Shown piece by piece: positions 8,339 through 16,852 of a stretch of 64,000 nucleotides of DNA. Where the stretch lies: contig CAWCPQ010000001.1 of the NCBI GenBank assembly GCA_963797535.1, positions 310,001-374,000 on the forward strand, written 5' to 3'. The position numbers and the translations under genes are program-made. The DNA comes from JAWWOL01 sp963797535 (GTDB lineage Bacteria; Actinomycetota; Actinomycetes; JAWWOL01). Under the pieces are notes generated by a model. It searched no databases. It saw nothing but the letters and a program-made list of their open reading frames with translations, and was not told the origin of the DNA. Each line of letters starts with the position of its first letter. The first letter of the stretch is position 1.

Positions 8339-9788
8339 ATGACGGTGTCGAAGCAACCTGTCGGTAAGCGGTCCACTCTGCCGGGGCGGTTTGCCCGTTG
8401 GGCCCCTGCGTTGAGCCTCTCGCTGGCCGGTCTTTTCATTCTCGCGCCGTCGGCCGTCGCGGCAACCACGGCCGGGGTCGATCTCGCGCCGGCAGCGGCG
8501 GCCTTCAAGTCCGGCGAGACCGTCTACGTCTACCCGGGCGGAGACGCGCTGGTCGACGCCGCTGCCGCTGCCAAGATCAAGGCCGCTATCGGCTCGAGCA
8601 AGGTCCACGTCGCGGTGATCGGCCAGCCGGCCATCGCCCAGCCCGACGCCAAACCGCTCGTCGATGCCCTGGCGCAGGCCTCGGGGAGCGACGGTTCCTA
8701 CGTCATTCTCGGCAACGGTGGACGGGGCACGTTCACGACCATCTCGAGCCCGATCGAGCCCACGGTCTACGGCAAGCAGCTGCATGCAGCCCTGGACGCC
8801 CACCGCGGTGATCCCGCCGGCAACGTGGAGCAGCTGGCGGGGGCGCTCGCAGCCGACCCGCTGCCGAGCGAGCCCACCCACCGCGGCGCCATCATCGGGT
8901 GGTCGCTGCTGGCCCTAGCAGTCGTCGCCCTGGTGTTCGTGGTCTGGTGGCGGCAGCGTCGCCGGCAGGCGGCACTGGGTGAGCTGCGTGCCGACGTGCG
9001 CTCCGAGATCGAGTCCCTTGCCGACGACCTGCTCATCACGGACCCGGGTGGGCGGGTCAGCATCCGCGACGCTTCCGACGACGACCCGGAGCAGCGGGCC
9101 CTCAAGGTGGCCTGGTCCCGCCAGCAGGCAGCCGAGGCCATGCTCGTCTCCGCTCGCGACACCGCGACCGTCACGCGTGCCAGGGGTCTCACGGCACAGG
9201 GGAGAGCTGCCCTCGACCAGGCGCAGCGACTTCGCGACGGAGTGCCAGCCCGGGCGGAGGTGCTCGCACTCGCGGCGCAGGCCGGCGGCCCCGACCCGGC
9301 GGCCCGACGGGACCAGCCCGAGTCGCCAGCACCGCGACGCCAGCAGATGCTGCGGGACTACACCCCTGCGTCCTACCCCGGCTACGGGTACGGGTGGTAC
9401 CCCGGCTACGGCTATGGCTTCTTCAACTACGGCGGCTCCTTCGTGACCGGCATCCTCGCCGGGGAGCTGCTCGCCAACGCCTTCGACCCGTACGGGGGCG
9501 TCGGCGGTTTCGGTGGCTACGGCGGCTACGACGTGGGGTACGAGTCCGGCTACGACCAGGGCTATCAGCAGGGCTACGGGGCGGGTGACCAGTCCGACCC
9601 GGCGTATGCCAGCGACCCCGGCTCCGGCGGCGACCCGGGCTACGGCGCCGATCCCGGCTACGGCGCCGATCCCGGCGACACCAACGGCTGGGGTGGCGCT
9701 ACGGACGACTCGACGAGCTACGACTCCGGCGGGTTCGACTCGGCGGGTTGACTCGGGCGGGTTCGACTCGGGCGGCGGGGACTACTGA
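8339..9788 (+). CDS. Gly/Tyr-rich membrane-anchored protein, +1 frame break near the end
   Basis: A signal segment (about 20-42) is followed by an extracytoplasmic domain resembling the TPM fold, a membrane helix (about 187-206), a coiled region, and a Gly/Tyr/Asp-rich tail with a tandem GYGADP repeat. The 0 frame stops at TGA 9749-9751. If T9749 is skipped, the reading continues D-S-G-G-F-D-S-G-G-G-D-Y to 9788, which continues the repeat pattern and looks like the native terminus. The GTG 8333 and ATGs 8336 and 8339 are alternative starts; GAGGG at 8329-8333 favours 8339. The function is unknown. Confidence 0.7.
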
Positions 9789-9873
9789 CGCGGCTTCCGG
9801 GCGGGTCGGCCGGGGCGCGCGGCGCTGAGCCGAACGAGTGAATCACACCGTTGAAACTCGTACCCGAAAACCC

Positions 9874-9900
9874 CTCAAGGATTTTCGGCCTTCGACCGAA
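9874..9900 (+). promoter_or_regulatory. Possible sigma-28/WhiG-type promoter
   Basis: CTCA (9874-9877), 17 bases, then ACCGAA (9895-9900) resembles the actinobacterial FliA/WhiG consensus CTCA-N15-17-GCCGAA with one mismatch. It ends about 65 bp before the GTG of the following small gene. This is a weak motif on its own; the nearby RsiG-like gene makes it worth noting. Confidence 0.35.
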
Positions 9901-9964
9901 TGACACGGGTGTAAGTACCCATGGATCTCACTTCGGGATCCGCACCCGACCCAGGGAGCCTGCT

Positions 9965-10255
9965 GTGAACGATCTCCGTCTGAGCTCAGCCAACGTCGCC
10001 GACCTGACCGTGGTGCCGGACCTGCAGGTCATCGAGCGGCCCGCTGCGACCGTCCGCGGAATGGCGTTGCTGGCCGCGGGCGTACCGCTGTCGCTGCTCC
10101 TCGACCTGGCTGACCCGGCCGGCCCGCCGTCGGCGGACATGCTGTCCTCGGAGGCGGGGAGCAGCAGCGTGATCGGCGACCTGCTCGCCTTCCGCGCCGG
10201 CGCCTCCGAGCGTTCGGCCCGGTCGGCCCGGGCGCCGCGCAGCCAGCACGGCTGA
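9965..10255 (+). CDS. Small hypothetical protein (96 aa)
   Basis: I do not recognise the family. The protein has a moderately hydrophobic central stretch (about 25-50, rich in Ala and Leu) and a polar Ser/Arg-rich C-terminus, without cysteines. GTG 9965 is preceded by AGGGAGC at 9953-9959, a good ribosome site, whereas the upstream in-frame ATG 9851 has none. It sits alone after a possible sigma-28-type promoter. Short length and lack of motifs limit any function call. Confidence 0.6.
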   Translation: MNDLRLSSANVADLTVVPDLQVIERPAATVRGMALLAAGVPLSLLLDLADPAGPPSADMLSSEAGSSSVIGDLLAFRAGASERSARSARAPRSQHG

Positions 10256-10424
10256 ACAATCCGTTCGAGAACTGCTGGGGCACAACGAAATGTGCCTCCG
10301 GCAGAAGGTTCACTCTCGGCGCGCCGACCCGGTTGGCGACTCTCGGCCTCTTGGTCTGGCAGGGTGGTCCGGCAGGGCTCGAGCTGGTAGCCAGCGCGCA
10401 GGAGTCGATGAACCGGAGGTGATC

Positions 10425-10847
10425 GTGGGCACGGATCGACCTCCGTTGTGGCGGCGGCCGATGTTGCTCGTGATCCGGTCGCGCAGCAGCTGGGCCAGGG
10501 CCTACACCAGCCGGCAGCTGCGCCTGGCCGACGAGGACCTGCTGAGCACCGAGCCGCTCGCGCGTCACGTCGACGAGGCTGCCGACGCGGTCGAGCGCAA
10601 CCCGCACCCGCAGCTCGCCGACAAGCATCGCCAGCTGCGACGGGAGCTCTTCGAGTCGGTGCGCGCCGTCGAACGGCGGCTGGCCCGCTCCGGAGCGTAC
10701 GAGCTGCGCCGTTCGGGTTCGCTCGGCGACGAGGAGCTGGAGCGCTCGCTGGGCTACGTCGAGTCGGAGGTGCGGCCGGGGCTGGCTCGAGTGCAGGACG
10801 AGCTCGCGAATCCCCGCCTCGGCAGCGAGGAGCCGGCGATCAGCTGA
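10425..10847 (+). CDS. Hypothetical charged helical protein (140 aa)
   Basis: The family is not recognised. A short hydrophobic patch near residues 10-20 is followed by a long, highly charged alpha-helical region rich in Glu, Arg and Leu (about 30-130). GGAGG at 10415-10419 supports GTG 10425. The open frame extends upstream to 10290, but that part has a composition unlike a protein. The 169-bp gap before it shows no clear feature. Confidence 0.55.
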   Translation: MGTDRPPLWRRPMLLVIRSRSSWARAYTSRQLRLADEDLLSTEPLARHVDEAADAVERNPHPQLADKHRQLRRELFESVRAVERRLARSGAYELRRSGSLGDEELERSLGYVESEVRPGLARVQDELANPRLGSEEPAIS

Positions 10848-11013
10848 GGCTGCGGCGCTTCGCAGCATCCACGCGGGGACACGCCGCGCCCTTACTGGCT
10901 GCCGACCGACCGATCAGGCACAATCAACGCAGCACGGTGCTCGCGAAGCTGTCGCGACCGCTCAGCTCGGTGAGGTCGTCGGGGAAGGCGCCCCTCACGA
11001 GATGGAGGTCACA

Positions 11014-11511
11014 GTGTCAGTGCGCGGCACGCTGCACATCTACTCCTGCCCACCTGCGTTGTGTCCGCATGTGGAGTGGGCACTTGCCCATGAGCTGGGC
11101 GCTGCGGTCACGTTGACCTGGCGGCCCCAGTCGATGGCGCTCGGCATGCTGCGCACCGAGGGGCAGTGGCAGGGTCCGGTCGGCGCGTCCGGCCGGCTGG
11201 CCACCGTGCTCAAGGGCTGGGCGATGATCCGTTACGACGTGACCGAGGAGCCCAGTCCCGGCTGCGACGGCGAGCGCTACAGCTTCACTCCCGCGCTCGG
11301 GCTCTTCCACGCCACCACCAGTGCCAACGGCGACATCGTGGTTCGCGAGGACCGGTTGCGGGCAGTTGTGGGCGAGGGCGGTGGCGACATGCGCGAGCTG
11401 CTCCGCGGTCTGAGCGGCCTGCTCGGCTCGGCCTGGGACGGCGAGCTCGAGCCCTACCGCAGGGCTGCTGCCGACGGCCCGCCGGAGCACCGGCTGACCA
11501 GGGTCGTCTGA
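11014..11511 (+). CDS. DUF3145 family protein
   Basis: The 165-residue protein matches the DUF3145 pattern: an early RGTLHIYSCP segment, a CPHVEWAL helix and a GDIVVRED strand. DUF3145 is conserved across actinobacteria with no established function. The ATG at 11002 is in frame, but GGAGG at 11005-11009 overlaps it and is correctly spaced for GTG 11014, so I use the latter. The following MmcQ-like gene starts 30 bp downstream in the same direction and may be co-transcribed. Confidence 0.85.
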   Translation: MSVRGTLHIYSCPPALCPHVEWALAHELGAAVTLTWRPQSMALGMLRTEGQWQGPVGASGRLATVLKGWAMIRYDVTEEPSPGCDGERYSFTPALGLFHATTSANGDIVVREDRLRAVVGEGGGDMRELLRGLSGLLGSAWDGELEPYRRAAADGPPEHRLTRVV

Positions 11512-11541
11512 GGCGCTTCTGCCCGGTCGTCGGGAGGACCC

Positions 11542-11880
11542 ATGGCGCGCGCACGTAGCCGGTTGGACCGTCTTCGCGAGATCTGTCTCGCCCTGCCGGA
11601 GGCGGAGGAACGGGAGACCTGGGGGGAGCCGACGATGCGCGTACGCGACAAGATCTTCGCCTTCCCCAGCGAGGACCAGGTCACGGTCAAGGCCGATCCC
11701 GAGGAGCGCGAGTCACTGCTGCAGGACCCGCGGTTCTTCCTGCCCGCCTACGTCGGGTCCAAGGGCTGGGTCGGGTTGAGGCTGGACGGCACGGCGCCGG
11801 ACTGGGACGAGGTGCGCGAGCTGATCGTGACCAGCTATCGACTGATCGCGCCCAAGCGGCTGTCAGCGCAGCTCGACTGA
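11542..11880 (+). CDS. MmcQ/YjbR family protein
   Basis: The 112-residue protein shows the MmcQ/YjbR pattern: a start helix followed by LALPEAEERETWGEPT, a DKIFAF strand, VTVKADPEE, and a C-terminal GWVGLRL strand with a SYRLIAPK helix. The fold resembles CyaY and is often annotated as DNA-binding, but its role is not established. It is complete, preceded by GGGAGG, and lies tail to tail with the VOC gene. Confidence 0.85.
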   Translation: MARARSRLDRLREICLALPEAEERETWGEPTMRVRDKIFAFPSEDQVTVKADPEERESLLQDPRFFLPAYVGSKGWVGLRLDGTAPDWDEVRELIVTSYRLIAPKRLSAQLD

Positions 11881-11894
11881 GACGTCCGGCTCGG

Positions 11895-12248
11895 TCAGGC
11901 GGGCTGCCACAGCTCGATCTGGTTGCCCTCCGGATCGCTGACCCAGCCGAAACGACCAACGCCGTCCATGTCCTGTGTCTCCGGTCCCACGTCCGCGCCC
12001 TTGGCCCGCAGCTGAGCGAGCATCGCGTCGAGGTCGCGTACCCGGAAGTTGAGCATGGTCTGCTGGGTGCGTGATCCGAAGTAGTCGGTGTCGGCCTCGA
12101 AGGTGGCGAAGACCGTCGGCCCGGCTGCCTGCTGCCACAGGCCGTTCTCGTCGAGGTCCAGGCCCAGACAGTCGCGATACCAGGCACTCAGTGCCGCAGG
12201 GTCGGTCGACCGGATGAAGTAACCGCCGATGCCCAGTACACGCTCCAT
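11895..12248 (-). CDS. VOC (glyoxalase/bleomycin resistance) family protein
   Basis: The 117-residue single-module protein has two beta-alpha-beta-beta-beta units: GIGGYFIRSTDPAALSAWY at the start and a C-terminal FGWVSDPEGNQIELWQP with the Glu metal ligand. Members bind metals or sequester drugs. The substrate cannot be told. ATG 12248 is used; GTG 12254 is an alternative two codons upstream. It lies 33 bp downstream of the TetR gene on the same strand and could be co-transcribed with it. Confidence 0.85.
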   Translation of the reverse strand: MERVLGIGGYFIRSTDPAALSAWYRDCLGLDLDENGLWQQAAGPTVFATFEADTDYFGSRTQQTMLNFRVRDLDAMLAQLRAKGADVGPETQDMDGVGRFGWVSDPEGNQIELWQPA

Positions 12249-12281
12249 GCCCACATCGTGCCAGGACCGGGACCGTCGTGC

Positions 12282-13055
12282 TCAGCCCTGCTCGTACCCG
12301 CGGATCAGCACGTCGATCCCATCCAGGATCCGGCGAAGGCCGAACTCGAACTCGTTGTCGATGTCGTCGTCGTCGCTCAAGGCCCCCGAGGCGATGGCCT
12401 GCCGTAGTGCGCTGTAGCCCGTGGTCGGCAGCACGGCCGCGAGCAGGTCCCCGTACTTGGGCATCACCTGGTCACCACCGCTGCCCGAGGCGAGGTCCGC
12501 GGACAGCGTTGCCTCGTTGCGCACGAAGCCACTGATCAACAGCACGGTGGACAGCTTTTCCTGCTCCGACAACGGGGTGTTCGTCTGCGCAGCCAGCGCG
12601 GCGTCGAGCCAGGCGACGTTGTTCGGTCCCAGCGGCGGGGCTGTGATCGGGACTCGCAAGGACCAAGGGTGGCGGCGATAGGCGCCGCGTACCCCTTCCG
12701 CCCAGAGCGTGAGTCCCGCGCGCCAGTCGTGCACGGCTGGATCGATGCCGGGCGGCGCTCCGATCGCAGAGTCGAACATCAGCGTCAGCAGGTCGTCCTT
12801 CGCCGACACGTAGCGGTACAGCGACATCGTGCCCACGCCGAGCTCCTTGGCTACCCGGCTCATGGACAGCGAGCCGAGACCCTCGACCGATGCCACCTTG
12901 ATCCCCGCCGCGACCACGCGGTCGAGGGTGAGGCCTCGCCGTGGCCCCCGAGCCGCCCGGTCCTGGAGTCCCCAGGCCATGGCGATGACCGGTGGCAGTG
13001 CCGGGTGCGGCGTGACGTCGGCCGGCGGCTGTTGCGGGCCGGTGCTGCCTGCCAT
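12282..13055 (-). CDS. TetR/AcrR family repressor
   Basis: The 257-residue protein has an N-terminal HTH (about 45-90) including GLGSLSMSRVAKELGVGTMSLYRYV, then an all-helical TetR_C ligand domain. ATG 13055 is chosen because GGAGG stands 8 bases upstream on the coding strand; the longer frame to 13205 would run through the operators. It is divergent from the ABC exporter, with two palindromic sites between them, the classic layout for a drug-responsive repressor of its neighbour exporter. The ligand is unknown. Confidence 0.88.
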   Translation of the reverse strand: MAGSTGPQQPPADVTPHPALPPVIAMAWGLQDRAARGPRRGLTLDRVVAAGIKVASVEGLGSLSMSRVAKELGVGTMSLYRYVSAKDDLLTLMFDSAIGAPPGIDPAVHDWRAGLTLWAEGVRGAYRRHPWSLRVPITAPPLGPNNVAWLDAALAAQTNTPLSEQEKLSTVLLISGFVRNEATLSADLASGSGGDQVMPKYGDLLAAVLPTTGYSALRQAIASGALSDDDDIDNEFEFGLRRILDGIDVLIRGYEQG

Positions 13056-13112
13056 GTACCGACGCCTCCAGGTGCCACCGAGCGGGGAAGTGGTTGACGA
13101 CATCCTAGAACT

Positions 13113-13148
13113 GCGTATAGCGTACGCAATCGAGCGTACATCGTACGC
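13113..13148. promoter_or_regulatory. Paired TetR operators
   Basis: Two 15-bp inverted repeats, GCGTA-TAGCG-TACGC (13113-13127) and GCGTA-CATCG-TACGC (13134-13148), have centres 21 bp apart, two helical turns. AACTGCGTA on the left and TACGCAGTT on the right make the whole block palindromic. They lie between the divergent TetR and ABC genes and end 16 bp before the ABC start, so they probably cover its promoter. Confidence 0.75.
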
Positions 13149-13164
13149 AGTTTCTGGAGGCAGC

Positions 13165-14142
13165 ATGACCAGCGCGCCGGCGGTTCGGGCACGAGGCCTG
13201 ACCAAGTCCTACGACGACAACCTGGTGCTCGATCACGTGGACCTGACTGTCGAGGCAGGCACGGTTTTCGCCCTGCTCGGGCCCAACGGAGCCGGCAAGA
13301 CGACGGCGGTACGGATCCTCGCGACGCTCACCGCTGCCGACTCCGGCACCGCCGTCGTTGCCGGCCACGACGTGGTGACCGGTCGGCACCAGGTCCGCGC
13401 CCGGATCAGCCTGACCGGGCAGCACGCCGCGCTGGACGAGCTCCAGACCGGCGCCGAGAACCTGGTCATGATGGCCCGATTGCGTGGCTTGCCCCGTCGG
13501 CGGGCGCGGCTGCGCGCGGACGAGCTGCTGACGCGCTTCGACCTCGTCGACGCCGGGGATCGCCGCGTTGGCACCTACAGCGGGGGCATGCGGCGTCGAC
13601 TCGACCTTGCCGTCGGGCTCGTGGGCAACCCGGAGGTCATCTTTCTCGACGAGCCGACCACCGGCCTCGACCCCCGCAGCCGACAGGCGATGTGGGAGGT
13701 CGTGACCCGCCTCGCCGAGGCCGGCACCACCGTGTTCCTGACCACCCAGTACCTCGACGAGGCTGACCGGCTCGCCGACCGGATAGCGGTCATCGACGCC
13801 GGCCGGCTCGTGGCCCAGGGCAGCGCGGCTGAGCTCAAGTCCGCCGTCGCTGCGCAGCGGCTCGACCTCGAACTGGTGGACGTCGCCGGATTCGACCACC
13901 TGTCGGTTCTGCTCGGGTCGCGCGCCGTGCACCGCGACCGGGCAACGCTCACCCTCGGGGTGCCGACTGATGGCAGCGCGGCGAACGTGCGCGCACTGCT
14001 GGACGACCTGGACCCGGCCGGCTCACGGGTTCAGCGCTTCTCGCTGCACACCGCCACCCTCGACGACGTCTTCTTCGCCTTCACCGGCAAAGCTCGCGAC
14101 GGTCGGGCCGCGACGTCGGAAAGCGGTGCCCTCCATGTCTGA
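13165..14142 (+). CDS. DrrA-type ABC exporter ATP-binding subunit
   Basis: The 325-residue ATPase has Walker A GPNGAGKTT (about 40), signature TYSGGMRRR, Walker B VIFLDEPTTGLD and the switch His replaced by Gln (FLTTQYLDEAD). LTTQYL and a C-terminal domain ending in FFAFTGKA are typical of the daunorubicin-resistance DrrA subfamily. It energises export through the following permease. GGAGG at 13156-13160 precedes ATG 13165. The stop overlaps the permease start by 8 bp, indicating translational coupling. Confidence 0.92.
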   Translation: MTSAPAVRARGLTKSYDDNLVLDHVDLTVEAGTVFALLGPNGAGKTTAVRILATLTAADSGTAVVAGHDVVTGRHQVRARISLTGQHAALDELQTGAENLVMMARLRGLPRRRARLRADELLTRFDLVDAGDRRVGTYSGGMRRRLDLAVGLVGNPEVIFLDEPTTGLDPRSRQAMWEVVTRLAEAGTTVFLTTQYLDEADRLADRIAVIDAGRLVAQGSAAELKSAVAAQRLDLELVDVAGFDHLSVLLGSRAVHRDRATLTLGVPTDGSAANVRALLDDLDPAGSRVQRFSLHTATLDDVFFAFTGKARDGRAATSESGALHV

Positions 14143-14920
14143 GCTCAGCGTGGCCCCCCGGACGTCGGCCCTCCTCGAGTCGCTCGTGCTGATCCGCCGC
14201 GCGCTGCGACTGTCCTTGCGCAACATCGACGGGCTGATCACCGCCCTGGCTCTCCCGGTCATCCTGATGCTGATCTTCGTCTACCTCTTCGGGGGTGCGA
14301 TCAACGTCGGGATCGGCACGTCCTACGTCAACTACGTCGTGCCGGGGGTCGTTCTGATCTGCGTCGGTTTCGGCGCCGGCACGACAGCCGTCAGCGTGGC
14401 CAACGACCTGACCGGCGCCATCATCGACCGGTTTCGCTCGATGGATGTACGAGGCGAGGTGCTGATCCTCGGCCAGGTCGTCGCCAGTGTCGTACGCAAC
14501 CTGTTCTCGACGGCGCTGGTGTTCGTGGTGGCGCTGGCGATCGGCTTCCGGTCCAGCGCGGACCCGCTGCAGTGGCTGGCAGCCATCGGCATCCTGGCGT
14601 TGTTCATCCTGGCGCTGTCCTGGCTCGCCGCCGCGATCGGCATGCTCGCGGCCTCACCCGAAGCCGCGAACGGAGTGGCGTTCCTGGTCAGCTTCCTGCC
14701 GTACATCAGCAGCGCCATCGTGCCGGTGGCGACGATGCCCTCCTGGCTGCAAGGCGTGGCCGCTCACCAGCCCGTGACCCTGGTCATCGCCACCGTCCAT
14801 GCGCTGCTGCTCGGCGGTGCCGTCGGCGATTCCGCCTGGCAGTCGGTGGTTTGGAGTCTCGCCATCATGGCCGGGTCGATCGTCGCGGTGGGCGTGCAGT
14901 TCCGGCGGCGCACCCGATGA
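14135..14920 (+). CDS. ABC-2 type transporter permease (DrrB-like)
   Basis: The 261-residue permease has six predicted membrane segments, starting at about residues 35-57. It belongs to the ABC-2 family and pairs with the upstream DrrA-like ATPase, whose stop it overlaps by 8 bp (ATGTCTGA). Together they should form a two-plus-two exporter for a drug or lipid, controlled by the divergent TetR. The 3' end abuts the convergent GGDEF-EAL gene with no space, so there is no separate terminator. Confidence 0.88.
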   Translation: MSELSVAPRTSALLESLVLIRRALRLSLRNIDGLITALALPVILMLIFVYLFGGAINVGIGTSYVNYVVPGVVLICVGFGAGTTAVSVANDLTGAIIDRFRSMDVRGEVLILGQVVASVVRNLFSTALVFVVALAIGFRSSADPLQWLAAIGILALFILALSWLAAAIGMLAASPEAANGVAFLVSFLPYISSAIVPVATMPSWLQGVAAHQPVTLVIATVHALLLGGAVGDSAWQSVVWSLAIMAGSIVAVGVQFRRRTR

Positions 14921-16807
14921 TCAGCGGTGCTCGAGCCAGTCGGTGAGGACGGCGGGGCTGGTCGGCCGGGCTACCTGGTAGCCCTGGGCCTTGTCGACGT
15001 CGATCGAGGACAGCAGCTCCAGCGCCGCCGACGTCTCCACGCCCTCCGCTGTGACAGCCATGCCGAAACGGTGCGCGACGTCGACGACCAGGGCGGCGAT
15101 GTCGGCATCGCGGCTGTCGGTGTCGATGTCGATCACGAAGGCGCGGTCGAGCTTGAGGGTGTTGGCCGGCAGGCGCTTGAGGTAGGCCAGCGACGAGTAG
15201 CCCGTACCGAAGTCGTCGATGGCGACCGAGATGCCCGCCTGCTGGCAGCGGCCGAGCGCCGCCATGGCCGGTTCGCGGAACAGCGCGGTCTCGGCGATCT
15301 CGAGCTGCAGCGCTGACGGCGGCAGGTCGTGCCGGTCGAGCAGGGACAGCGTCCTGGCCGCGAAGTCCGGCCGCTCGACCAGCTGAGCCGGCACGTTGAC
15401 CGCAGCCTGCAGCACGTGACCTTCCTCGCGCCAGCGGTTCAGCTGGCAGGCGGCTTCCTCAAGCGCCCAGACCGAGATCCGGGCGGCCAGACCGGCTTGC
15501 TCGGCGATCGGCATGAAGTGCTCGGCCGCGACCAGGCCCCTGCTGGGGTGCTGCCACCGAGCGAGTGCCTCGACAGCGGTCACGGTCCCGTCGCGCAGGT
15601 CGAGCAGCGGCTGGTAGTGCAGGACCAGCTCGCCGGCATCGAGAGCCTGTCGCAGCTCGGTCAGGGTGGTCCACCGGGCGACCTGGTCCTGGCCCATCAC
15701 GTCGGTGTAGACGGCGGGCACGCCGAGCCCGAGCCGCTTGGCGCGATACATCGCCAGGTCGGCAGCCCGGAGCAGGGTGCCGGGGTCCTGACCGTGCTCG
15801 GGTGCGAAGGCGATGCCGATGCTGGCGGTGACCCGGATCGAGCCGGACTCGACAGCGAGGCCAGGGTCGAGGGCGGAGGAGACCTCCTCGGCCAGCTTCC
15901 AGGCGTCATCGGGCAGCGCGCCGTCGCAGATGATCGCGAACTCGTCACCACCGAGGCGGGTGGGTACGGCGCCGGTCGGCGCAGTCGCCATGAGGAGCCG
16001 CTCGCCGACGGCCTGCAGCACCCGGTCGCCGACCTCGTGGCCCAGCGCGTCGTTGACGTCCTTGAACCCGTCCAGGTCGAGCAGCAGCAGAGCCGTGCGG
16101 TGTCCCCGGTCGAGCCGCTGGCGCAGGCTCTCCAGCAGCAGGTGCCGGTTGCCCAGGCCGGTGAGCAGGTCGGTGGACACCAGGTCGATCAGCTGCAGCT
16201 CGACCTCGCGCCTGCGGCGTACCTCGTCGCGTGACTCGGTCAGCAACTGCGCGTTGTCCAGAGCCAGCGCGATCTGTGCTCCGACCCGCTGGGCGAACAG
16301 CACGTCGGCGTCGTTGTACGCGGGTCGGCCCTTGTCCCGGCAGACGCCCAGCACGCCGACGGCGCGATCCCTCGCCCGCAGCGGGATCATCAGCAGGCTG
16401 CTGAGGCCGAACTCGGCGTAGTACGGGCGGTACGGGCTGTCGATGCGACTGCTCAAGTCGTCGAAGGACGCATGGGCGAGCAGGACGGGGGACTCGGAGC
16501 GCAGCGCCTGCTCCAGCAGGCCGCCCCGCTCGGGCAGGTGCCGGTGACCGTCGACCGTGTCGCGCATGAACGCGCGGGCCCCGGGGTCGTCGTGGTGGAA
16601 GGCCGCGGGTTTGAGGTAGCCGTCGTCGTCGAGGACCCAGAGGGCCGCGGCGTCGCCCAGTGACGCTGCTACGGCTCTGGCGGCGACGCCGAGCAACGTC
16701 CGGTAGTCAGTCGTGGCGGCCGCAAGGGTGTCCGCAATGTCGAGCAGACCGGGAACTGTTGAGTTGGATCCGTCAGCGTGCTCCCGGGGCCCCGTTCCCC
16801 GTGTCAT
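14921..16807 (-). CDS. GAF-GGDEF-EAL cyclic-di-GMP enzyme
   Basis: This 628-residue cytoplasmic protein has a GAF domain (about 30-190), a GGDEF domain with intact LGGDEF (about 285) and an EAL domain with intact VEAL (about 413). The EAL domain keeps NVPA, EIAE, DDFGTGYSS, LKLD, AEGVET and QGYQ residues. By family both diguanylate cyclase and phosphodiesterase activity are possible. No RxxD inhibitory site precedes GGDEF. The GAF domain likely senses a small ligand and sets the balance. No membrane helix is present. It is the only c-di-GMP turnover gene in the window, and an RsiG-like effector lies 7 kb away. Confidence 0.92.
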   Translation of the reverse strand: MTRGTGPREHADGSNSTVPGLLDIADTLAAATTDYRTLLGVAARAVAASLGDAAALWVLDDDGYLKPAAFHHDDPGARAFMRDTVDGHRHLPERGGLLEQALRSESPVLLAHASFDDLSSRIDSPYRPYYAEFGLSSLLMIPLRARDRAVGVLGVCRDKGRPAYNDADVLFAQRVGAQIALALDNAQLLTESRDEVRRRREVELQLIDLVSTDLLTGLGNRHLLLESLRQRLDRGHRTALLLLDLDGFKDVNDALGHEVGDRVLQAVGERLLMATAPTGAVPTRLGGDEFAIICDGALPDDAWKLAEEVSSALDPGLAVESGSIRVTASIGIAFAPEHGQDPGTLLRAADLAMYRAKRLGLGVPAVYTDVMGQDQVARWTTLTELRQALDAGELVLHYQPLLDLRDGTVTAVEALARWQHPSRGLVAAEHFMPIAEQAGLAARISVWALEEAACQLNRWREEGHVLQAAVNVPAQLVERPDFAARTLSLLDRHDLPPSALQLEIAETALFREPAMAALGRCQQAGISVAIDDFGTGYSSLAYLKRLPANTLKLDRAFVIDIDTDSRDADIAALVVDVAHRFGMAVTAEGVETSAALELLSSIDVDKAQGYQVARPTSPAVLTDWLEHR

Positions 16808-16852
16808 GTACCGATAGTGACAGGTGGCCGAACCCTTTGTCCCGAATTCCGC

